Source: an uncultured Clostridia bacterium (GTDB lineage Bacteria > Bacillota > Clostridia > UBA1381 > CAJOGA01). From it: a DNA stretch of 39,635 bases. This document shows, in pieces, positions 5,932 to 12,907 of this stretch. The notes below the pieces were generated by a model, which saw only the letters and a list, made by a program, of their open reading frames with translations, was not told the origin of the DNA and ran no database searches. Position 1 is the stretch's first letter, and every line of letters begins with the position of its first letter. The stretch covers positions 1-39,635 of the forward strand of contig CAJOGA010000003.1 of the NCBI GenBank assembly GCA_905233855.1. Direction: 5' to 3'. The position numbers and the translations under genes are program-made.

Positions 5932-7062
5932 ATGGCTGAAAATAAAAACGATATTTTAAAACGCTTTCTCACTATATTTTTTGTGTCGATACTTACAAGA
6001 TTTGTTTTGGTATATATATCATATTTAATGCTGGGTTCTTCAAGCTTGAGCTATTTCATATACGATGTATTCTCTATAGCCGGCGATTCACCGCGTTATA
6101 TAGACATTGCGACAAACTGGTATGTAGCATTAGGCGAAAACGCAAAAAATATAGTTTTTTATCCGTTGTATCCGATACTTTTAAGATTATTTTCTTATAT
6201 ATTCAGAGATTATGTTTTAACGGGCATAGTTATTTCAAATGTGATGTTTGGTGTGGCTTGTGCCATGATATATGAGTTGGCACTTGTTGAATTTAATAAA
6301 GACAACGCATTTTATGTTCCGTTGTTTTTGATAACTTTTCCGTTCGGAATATTTTTCTTCGGTTTGTTTACCGAGAGCCTGTTTGTGCTTTTAACCGTTT
6401 TAACAATGTATTTTGCACGCAAACACAAATGGTGGCTTGCGGGAATATGCGGCTGTTTAACGTCATTTACCAGAGTTCAGGGAATTTTGGTTGCGGTATT
6501 TGTGGTGTTTGAATACATACACATGATTTTCAATGGTGAAACATCGTTTGCCGACGGAATAAAAAAGATACGCTTAAATATATTAAGCGTGCTGATAATT
6601 CCTTTAGGCTTTGTTGCGTATATGTGTATAAACAAAGTCGTGCAGGGCAGCTTTACGGCTTTTCAGGCCCATCTTGCCGCACCGCCGTGGTGGCAAACGT
6701 TAAAATGGATAGGTGATAATTTAATACAGCATTACGATATGGCGGTGCAATATCACTATCTGGCATTTATTATCTATTATGTTCAGATAGCCCTGTTTAT
6801 CTTTTGCGGCGGTCTGCTTGTGTATGCCGTTATAACTAAGATGCGTAGTTCATATATTGCGTACACGTTTTGCTATATGTTTGTAACCTATTCATCAGGC
6901 TGGATGATAAGCGGCGGCAGATATGTTATGGGTTGCGTACCGGTGTATTTTCTGCTTGCGGGCATAAAGAACAAAACCGTAAAGTTTGTTTTGCTTTCAT
7001 TGTTCACCATGTTGCTTGTGTTTTACAGTATTTTATTCATGCAAAAGCAAGCAATAATGTGA
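5932..7062 (+). CDS. PIG-V-like mannosyltransferase family membrane protein (GT-C fold)
   Basis: This 376-residue integral membrane protein has about nine or ten helices. The layout resembles bacterial PIG-V-type dolichol- or polyprenol-phosphate-dependent mannosyltransferases: an acidic first extracytoplasmic loop (AGDSPRYIDIATNWY, residues about 50-65), a following FYPLYPILLRLFS segment, a short TESLF motif and SFTRVQG before the next helix. In that family the acidic loop residue is the likely base and the donor is a lipid-linked sugar. The acceptor here is unknown; a cell-surface glycan or protein is likely. ATG 5932 follows GGGGGAC. It is paired with a shorter, apparently degenerate paralogue just upstream. 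The family call rests on motif order, not on an alignment search. Confidence 0.75.
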   Translation: MAENKNDILKRFLTIFFVSILTRFVLVYISYLMLGSSSLSYFIYDVFSIAGDSPRYIDIATNWYVALGENAKNIVFYPLYPILLRLFSYIFRDYVLTGIVISNVMFGVACAMIYELALVEFNKDNAFYVPLFLITFPFGIFFFGLFTESLFVLLTVLTMYFARKHKWWLAGICGCLTSFTRVQGILVAVFVVFEYIHMIFNGETSFADGIKKIRLNILSVLIIPLGFVAYMCINKVVQGSFTAFQAHLAAPPWWQTLKWIGDNLIQHYDMAVQYHYLAFIIYYVQIALFIFCGGLLVYAVITKMRSSYIAYTFCYMFVTYSSGWMISGGRYVMGCVPVYFLLAGIKNKTVKFVLLSLFTMLLVFYSILFMQKQAIM

Positions 7063-7147
7063 TGAGCTTTTGTATGATATTTCGAGCCGAAAAAACGTGT
7101 TTTGAAATGTTTTTGTAACAAATGTGTAATAAAATTGCTAAAAGTGT

Positions 7148-7176
7148 TTGACAAATGAAGAATTATAGTATATAAT
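7148..7176 (+). promoter_or_regulatory. Consensus sigma-A promoter of the NlpC/P60 gene
   Basis: TTGACA (7148-7153), exactly 17 bp, and TATAAT (7171-7176) form a perfect vegetative promoter. The leader is about 87 nt and contains an 8-bp stem, GTTCAAAA (7211-7218) with TTTTGAAC (7242-7249), just before the ribosome binding site GGAGG (7256-7260). Confidence 0.9.
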
Positions 7177-7269
7177 GTTAGTGTAAGAAGGAAATTGAGG
7201 ATTGATATTTGTTCAAAACATATAAAACAATGTGTTTTGCTTTTTGAACCGGAACGGAGGGTGTTACCA

Positions 7270-7959
7270 ATGAACAAGTTAAAGTATGCGGCACTAATGG
7301 CGGTCATGATAATAGTATTTGCCGCATCGGTTATGGTTGCCAACGCTGAAGAAATAGGCTCGGGTGTTGTTACGGCAAGCGGTTCGCTTAACGTAAGAGC
7401 ATGGCCGGGAACTGAATATGATATTATCGGTAAACTGTATAACGGTGATGTAGTTACTATATATTGGATAGACGGTCAATGGTATCAGATAAAATTGAGC
7501 GACGGAACTTTAGGATTTATCCATTCGGATTATGTTGATGTAAGAAAGGGTAATATCACATCAAGAAGCTCCGCAACGCGTACAAAAGCTCAGCAAGTGT
7601 GTGATACGGCAGTGAAATATCTTGGCACGCCGTATGTTTATGGCGGTTCATCCCCTAAAGGATTTGACTGTTCAGGTTTTACAAGCTATGTATATAAAGA
7701 GTGCGGAGTAACGCTCAACAGAACATCGAGAGACCAGTTTTCAAATGGCGTTGCCGTTAGTAAAGACGAATTAAAGCCCGGCGATTTGGTGTTTTTCAGC
7801 AGAGTCGGAAGCGTTAATTCTATAAATCACGTCGGCTTGTATGTCGGCAACGGTAAAATGATACATTCACCGGAAACCGGTAAGGTTGTTTCATATGCAA
7901 GTATTAACGAAGGTTATTATTTGCGTACATATGTTGGAGCAAGAAGAATTTTTCAATAG
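7270..7959 (+). CDS. Secreted SH3b-NlpC/P60 peptidoglycan endopeptidase
   Basis: The 229-residue protein starts at ATG 7270 after GGAGG; the longer frame from 7195 has no support. A signal peptide ends at about VANA-EE (cleavage near residue 26). A bacterial SH3 domain follows (about 30-95, with GSLNVRAWPGT), then an NlpC/P60 domain (about 105-229). The catalytic Cys134 lies in FDCSGF and His187 in NHVGLYVG, with the third polar residue probably His199 (MIHS). Such enzymes cut the gamma-D-Glu to diamino acid bond in stem peptides, in wall growth or daughter-cell separation. The gene has a consensus promoter and is followed by a terminator with a short U tract, after which comEC starts. Confidence 0.93.
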   Translation: MNKLKYAALMAVMIIVFAASVMVANAEEIGSGVVTASGSLNVRAWPGTEYDIIGKLYNGDVVTIYWIDGQWYQIKLSDGTLGFIHSDYVDVRKGNITSRSSATRTKAQQVCDTAVKYLGTPYVYGGSSPKGFDCSGFTSYVYKECGVTLNRTSRDQFSNGVAVSKDELKPGDLVFFSRVGSVNSINHVGLYVGNGKMIHSPETGKVVSYASINEGYYLRTYVGARRIFQ

Positions 7960-7978
7960 TTTATAAATTTATATTACA

Positions 7979-8010
7979 AAAAGGCTGGAGCATAATTGCT
8001 GCAGCCTTTT
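7979..8010 (+). terminator. Terminator or attenuator between nlpC and comEC
   Basis: AAAAGGCTG (7979-7987) pairs with CAGCCTTTT (8002-8010). After a G/G mismatch, AGCA pairs with TGCT around a TAAT loop. The T run is only four bases long and partly in the stem, so some transcripts may pass into comEC, for which I see no separate promoter. Confidence 0.7.
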
Positions 8011-8032
8011 GTGGTGTAGAAGGTATTTTTTT

Positions 8033-10390
8033 ATGAGATACGGTTTTATATATTTGGTAATACTGTATGTGCTCGGCGTATGGTGCGGAAATCTGTTTTC
8101 TTCATCGCTTTTGGTAATAACCGCAATGTTGTCTTTTATTGCATTATTATATTTTGTTTGCCATAAACGTTGGTTTGGAATTGTTTTATTCGTGATAGTG
8201 TTTTGGATGGGATACATAAATGTTTATCTTACTCATAACCCAATTGCAACACCGTTTAATGTTATAAATGAAAAAACAGGTTATGTAACGGGTGAAATAA
8301 CAGAAGTCGGTATTAAAGAAAGCAATAAATTTGCAACGTATATCGTGTATGCGGAAAACTTTGAATATGCCTCTGAAACAATACCGATAAACAAACCGAT
8401 GAAAATCAATATATATTCCTCTGATACTTCTGCGTATACATACGGCGATAAAATACGTGTGTACGGCAAAATAACAAAACTCAATTACGGTAACAGCAAC
8501 CAAACCCATAATATAAAAGCGTCGTATGATGCCGATAACATACACTATGCGGTAAACGTACAAAGCGGCAGGCACGAAAAGATAACGGGCGAATCTGTTT
8601 TGCCGCCTGTTTTAAGAATGTCTGCCTATATCAGACGCAACAGTGCGTCGGCGTTGGAGCATTGTCTGAAAAACGATACTCTTGCCCTTGCGTTTGCCAA
8701 GTCGGTTCTGATAAACGATTCACTTAATTTGGATAATGAAACTTATAATGTTTTGAAAACGACAGGTATGTACAGCTTAACAAGAATAAAAAGCACGTCT
8801 GTTGTGTGGGTAATTGCCATACTGTTTATGTTTTTTCTTGTCTCAGGCGGTAAACGCAATATCTGGATATATGTGTCCTGTATACCGATGCTGTTTATAC
8901 TGTTTGCCATAGGTTTTGACAGAACGGTTATGAGGGCGGCAATAACACTGTATCTTTACTTGATAATAGAAAAAGCGGCAAAGGTAACGTCTAAAATAAA
9001 CGCATTTGCACTTACAGTGCTGATAATGGGAATTGCGGATGTCGGCTATTTGCTAAGTATCAGCTTTGTGTATTCTTCCGCAGCAATAGTGTGCATACAC
9101 TGTTTTGCCGAGCGGTTTAAAGAAATATCGAACATAAAAAACTCAACCGTGAAAAATATGTATTGTACCTGGAAGGCGGCTCAAATAGGCATCACTCCTA
9201 TAGCGGCATACGGTATGAGCGGCGTTACGCCTGTGGTTGGATTTGCAAATTTCCTTTTTATGCCGCTAACTGCAATGTTTATTATAATAGGCTATTTGGG
9301 AATTGTGTTTGCCGCAATATTTATGCCTTTAGGTATGCTTTTGCTTAAGGTGTTCGCCGGTTATGCAAATGTTGTTGTGTATGTGTCCGGGATTTTATAC
9401 GGCTTAAATATACAAAAAACTGTGTTGCCCGGATTTGACATTATCGCATTAATAGTGTATTCTTTATTAATGTACGTATATTATATGTATCTGAATGACG
9501 CTGTAGCAGATATAAAAGTTAAACTGTCGGGTGCTGTTATAGCATCGCTGGTATTTGTTATTATTGTCAACACCGCTGTTGCATATAACCGACTCGAAGT
9601 CGCATTTTTGGATGTAGGACAAGCCGATGCGACAATAATAACATTACCCAAACAAAAATATGTGCTTATGGACTCGGGCGGAGCAGAAAGCTATAGCGAC
9701 TATGACTATGGCAATTCGTTTTATGTTCCGTATCTGTTGAGTAACGGAATATATAATATTGATACGGCATTTGTGTCGCATTATCATAAGGACCATTGCG
9801 AAGGAATGATAGCTGTTTTGGAGCGGTTGAAGGTGGACACACTTGTTATGCCTTATACCGACACTTCAAACGAATATAAAACCAAGTTGGAAAAATTGGC
9901 AAGGGCAAGCGGCACAAAGATACAATATGTCGGTGCCGGCGACACTTATACGGTTGATAATTCGGTTTTTAACATATTAAGCCCGCCGAAGCCGAATCTT
10001 ATCAGCGATGAAAACGATTTATCATTGATTGTGAAGTTTACATGCAATAACACAAGCTATCTTTTTACGGGAGACAGCGGCATCGGTCCGCAGGATTATG
10101 CAATCTCAAAAGGTGATGTTACGTGTGATGTTTTAAAAGTTGCACATCACGGTGCAAAAACAAGCCTTAACGAAAAATTATTGATAGCCGCATCTCCGAA
10201 CTATGCAGTGATAAGTGTCGGAGAAAACAATTCTTTCGGACATCCTTCACCCGAAGTTACAGATAAATTAAACAAGTTAAAAATCCAAATTTTCAGAACA
10301 GATAAAAACGGAAATATAACCTTTATTTCGAATAAGAACGGGATATGTAAAATAAGATTTTCAAAATCAAAGCCTGAAACGGTGCATTGA
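8033..10390 (+). CDS. comEC: ComEC/Rec2 DNA-uptake channel protein
   Basis: This 785-residue protein starts at ATG 8033 (AAGG 9 bp upstream). It has an N-terminal pair of membrane helices, an extracytoplasmic OB-like region (about 70-190, DUF4131 type), a multi-helix competence domain (about 210-510) and a C-terminal metallo-beta-lactamase domain (about 520-785). In the last, FLDVGQADATI opens the domain, HYHKDH (583-588) is an intact HxHxDH metal motif, FTGDSG and VAHHGAKTS follow. ComEC carries single-stranded DNA across the membrane during transformation; the MBL domain is thought to be a nuclease. It heads a run of replication and repair genes. No comEA or type IV pilus genes are in the window, so natural competence is possible but unproven. 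Confidence 0.95.
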   Translation: MRYGFIYLVILYVLGVWCGNLFSSSLLVITAMLSFIALLYFVCHKRWFGIVLFVIVFWMGYINVYLTHNPIATPFNVINEKTGYVTGEITEVGIKESNKFATYIVYAENFEYASETIPINKPMKINIYSSDTSAYTYGDKIRVYGKITKLNYGNSNQTHNIKASYDADNIHYAVNVQSGRHEKITGESVLPPVLRMSAYIRRNSASALEHCLKNDTLALAFAKSVLINDSLNLDNETYNVLKTTGMYSLTRIKSTSVVWVIAILFMFFLVSGGKRNIWIYVSCIPMLFILFAIGFDRTVMRAAITLYLYLIIEKAAKVTSKINAFALTVLIMGIADVGYLLSISFVYSSAAIVCIHCFAERFKEISNIKNSTVKNMYCTWKAAQIGITPIAAYGMSGVTPVVGFANFLFMPLTAMFIIIGYLGIVFAAIFMPLGMLLLKVFAGYANVVVYVSGILYGLNIQKTVLPGFDIIALIVYSLLMYVYYMYLNDAVADIKVKLSGAVIASLVFVIIVNTAVAYNRLEVAFLDVGQADATIITLPKQKYVLMDSGGAESYSDYDYGNSFYVPYLLSNGIYNIDTAFVSHYHKDHCEGMIAVLERLKVDTLVMPYTDTSNEYKTKLEKLARASGTKIQYVGAGDTYTVDNSVFNILSPPKPNLISDENDLSLIVKFTCNNTSYLFTGDSGIGPQDYAISKGDVTCDVLKVAHHGAKTSLNEKLLIAASPNYAVISVGENNSFGHPSPEVTDKLNKLKIQIFRTDKNGNITFISNKNGICKIRFSKSKPETVH

Positions 10391-10416
10391 AGCGTTGCAA
10401 GCGGAAAGGAATCATC

Positions 10417-11418
10417 ATGCCAAACACGATAGCGGATTTAAACAAAAGAATATCTGATAAAAAATGCACCGGGCTGTTTGTGTTTTACGGCGAGGAGGAC
10501 GCTCTTAAAACACATAAAATAAACACCATAAAAAAGCAATTGCTGGATGAAGTTACACAGGATTTTAATTTTATCAAATTTGAAGGGAATAATATAAACA
10601 CCGATGCTGTAACCGATGCATTTGAGTCATATCCTGTGATGGCGGAGTATAAAATGGTGTTGTTTAAAGACACGGGTATCTTTAAAAGTGCAAAGCAGGA
10701 TATAAAAACATTTTTTGAAAGCCGTTTTAAAGATATTCCGGACTATCTTTGCGTTATCTTTGACGAAAAAGAGATAGACAAACGAAGCAGCTTGTATAAA
10801 TCGGCATGTAAAACCGGAATGGAGCTGGAATTTAAGTATTTGACCGATACCGAACTGGCGGCATGGGTACAGAGAATATTCAGCGAGCATAAACTGATAA
10901 TAGACAAAAAAGACGCTGTGTATCTTGTAAATGTATGTGAGCCCGGCATGAACAGCATTAAACAGGAGCTGGACAAGCTTTTAAACTACAGCAAGGACGT
11001 TGTAACAAAAAGCGACATAGATACCGTCGTGTCAAAATCATTGCAAATGGTGGTTTTTGACCTTACGGAAGCTATTATGCAGAATAACAAGGCAAAGGCC
11101 TTTGAAATACTTGAAGGTCTTAAAACAATAAAAACCGAGCCGTTTAAGCTCTTATACCTTATTTTCAGCACCTTTGAGAAGATATTGTTGGCAAAGCTGG
11201 TGCTTGATGAACGGGGCACAGTTTCACAGGTTGCCGCAAGGCTGAAATTGAGTCCGTATATAGCAAGAAAATATTGCGACTGCAGCACAAGGTTTTCCGA
11301 AAGCTTTTTGAAATCGGCAATTGTGAAATGTGCTGATATTGATATGGAAATTAAAACAGGCAAAAAAAACGAATGGATAGCCCTTGAGCAATACATTATA
11401 CATTTATTGAATATATAG
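10417..11418 (+). CDS. holA: DNA polymerase III delta subunit HolA
   Basis: The 333-residue protein starts at ATG 10417, after AAAGGA. Length and layout match HolA, the clamp-loader subunit that opens the beta sliding clamp. The N-terminal AAA-like domain contains GLFVFYGEEDALK and the C-terminal collar domain contains the PFKLLYLIF segment and KLSPYIARKY. Its position directly after comEC is a conserved arrangement in Firmicutes. The usual next neighbour there, rpsT, is replaced here by an alpha/beta hydrolase gene 9 bp downstream. Confidence 0.92.
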   Translation: MPNTIADLNKRISDKKCTGLFVFYGEEDALKTHKINTIKKQLLDEVTQDFNFIKFEGNNINTDAVTDAFESYPVMAEYKMVLFKDTGIFKSAKQDIKTFFESRFKDIPDYLCVIFDEKEIDKRSSLYKSACKTGMELEFKYLTDTELAAWVQRIFSEHKLIIDKKDAVYLVNVCEPGMNSIKQELDKLLNYSKDVVTKSDIDTVVSKSLQMVVFDLTEAIMQNNKAKAFEILEGLKTIKTEPFKLLYLIFSTFEKILLAKLVLDERGTVSQVAARLKLSPYIARKYCDCSTRFSESFLKSAIVKCADIDMEIKTGKKNEWIALEQYIIHLLNI

Positions 11419-11427
11419 GAGGATATT

Positions 11428-12165
11428 ATGAATATTTTATTGGAAAATGCAAATGTGAAGTCATATAAAGGCTTTGAACACAGGGAGTTTTATTTTAACG
11501 GACACCTTGCAAATGTTATCATGCCCAAAAACGATAACGGCAGAAAGAAATGGATATGGCGTGCCGAATTTTTGGGTGCTTATGATAGCGTTGACGTTGC
11601 GATGCTTGAAAAAGGATATTATCTTGTGAATTATTCCATCAGCAATATGTACGGCTGTCCGGCGGCTGTGGAATTAATGAAAAAATTCCGCGATTTTCTT
11701 GTGGATGAGCTTGGTTTTGAACAAAAAACCATATTGATAGGTGTAAGCCGCGGAGGATTATATAGCGTAAATTTTGCAATAAAGTACCCGTCTTTGGTAA
11801 ATGCGTTGTATCTTGACGCACCTGTTCTGGACATATCCAGCTGGCCGGGTAACTATCAGAGACAAACAAAAGAATTTTTGGAATGTGTGGATGTGTACGG
11901 CTTTGACGAAAAATCGTTTGCAGAGTATTGTAATCAATTGCCGAACCGTTTCAAACAGCTGTTGGACGCAAAAATGCCTATAGCAATAATAGCGGGCGAC
12001 AGCGACGATGTTGTACCGCATACTGAGAATTGTCAGCGTCTGGTGGATTATTACAAAGAAAACGGCGGCGAATATGTGTATATATTAAAAGAAGGCTGCG
12101 GACACCATCCGCACAGTATGGACAATCCTGATCAGGTGGTTGAATTTTTATTGAAACATTCTTAA
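11428..12165 (+). CDS. Alpha/beta-hydrolase fold protein
   Basis: This 245-residue cytoplasmic protein has the alpha/beta-hydrolase triad: nucleophile elbow GVSRGG (105-110, Ser107), an acidic residue in IAGDSDDVVP (Asp191-194) and His226 or His227 in GCGHHPHS. There is no signal peptide. The substrate is unknown; relatives are small-molecule esterases or lipases and some peptidases. ATG 11428 follows TAGGAGG, which overlaps the holA stop. It lies between holA and ung, which suggests only shared transcription, not a shared task. Confidence 0.82.
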   Translation: MNILLENANVKSYKGFEHREFYFNGHLANVIMPKNDNGRKKWIWRAEFLGAYDSVDVAMLEKGYYLVNYSISNMYGCPAAVELMKKFRDFLVDELGFEQKTILIGVSRGGLYSVNFAIKYPSLVNALYLDAPVLDISSWPGNYQRQTKEFLECVDVYGFDEKSFAEYCNQLPNRFKQLLDAKMPIAIIAGDSDDVVPHTENCQRLVDYYKENGGEYVYILKEGCGHHPHSMDNPDQVVEFLLKHS

Positions 12166-12187
12166 TAAATTATCGGAGTTGATATCT

Positions 12188-12874
12188 GTGGTCAATATAG
12201 GTAATGACTGGGACGATATACTGAAAAATGAATTTCAGCAGGAATACTATTTAAAATTAAGAAGCTTTTTAAAAACGGAGTACAAAACCCAAACTATATA
12301 TCCTGATATGTATTCCATATTTAACGCTTTCAAACTGACGCCTTATAAAGATGTTAAAGTTGTCATTTTGGGACAAGACCCGTATCATCAGCCTAATCAG
12401 GCACACGGTCTTGCGTTTTCGGTAAATGTGGGGCAGGATATACCTCCGTCGCTGTTTAATATATATAAAGAGCTTAAAGACGATCTTGGCTGTTACATAC
12501 CGAATAACGGCTATCTTGTGAAGTGGGCAAAGCAAGGTGTACTGCTGTTGAATGCATCGCTTACGGTACGTTATGCACAGGCAAATTCGCATCAGGGCAA
12601 GGGCTGGGAAATATTTACGGATAATGTTGTTAAATTTTTGAATATGCATACCGAGCCGGTAGTATTTTTGCTTTGGGGCAACAATGCCAAGCAGAAAAGA
12701 GAGCTTATAACCAATCCGAGGCATTATATTTTAACGGCACCGCATCCGAGTCCGTTGTCGGCAAGCAGGGGATTTTTCGGGTGTAAGCATTTTTCAAAGA
12801 CAAATGAAATACTGGTTCAAAACGGTTTGACGCCCATAGACTGGCAAATTGATAATATTTACGATACGGTTTAA
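12188..12874 (+). CDS. ung: Family 1 uracil-DNA glycosylase Ung
   Basis: The 228-residue enzyme removes uracil from DNA and starts base-excision repair. Key motifs are present: GQDPYH (62-67) with the water-activating Asp64, GLAFSV for the uracil pocket, and HPSPLSA (186-192) with the catalytic His186. GTG 12188 is preferred over the in-frame TTG 12179 because GGAG at 12175-12178 is 9 bp away from it. polA follows after 33 bp, so the two steps of repair, excision and gap filling, are encoded together. Confidence 0.95.
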   Translation: MVNIGNDWDDILKNEFQQEYYLKLRSFLKTEYKTQTIYPDMYSIFNAFKLTPYKDVKVVILGQDPYHQPNQAHGLAFSVNVGQDIPPSLFNIYKELKDDLGCYIPNNGYLVKWAKQGVLLLNASLTVRYAQANSHQGKGWEIFTDNVVKFLNMHTEPVVFLLWGNNAKQKRELITNPRHYILTAPHPSPLSASRGFFGCKHFSKTNEILVQNGLTPIDWQIDNIYDTV

Positions 12875-12907
12875 GTGTGAGACAATATTTTTTTAAGGGG
12901 TTTGTAA

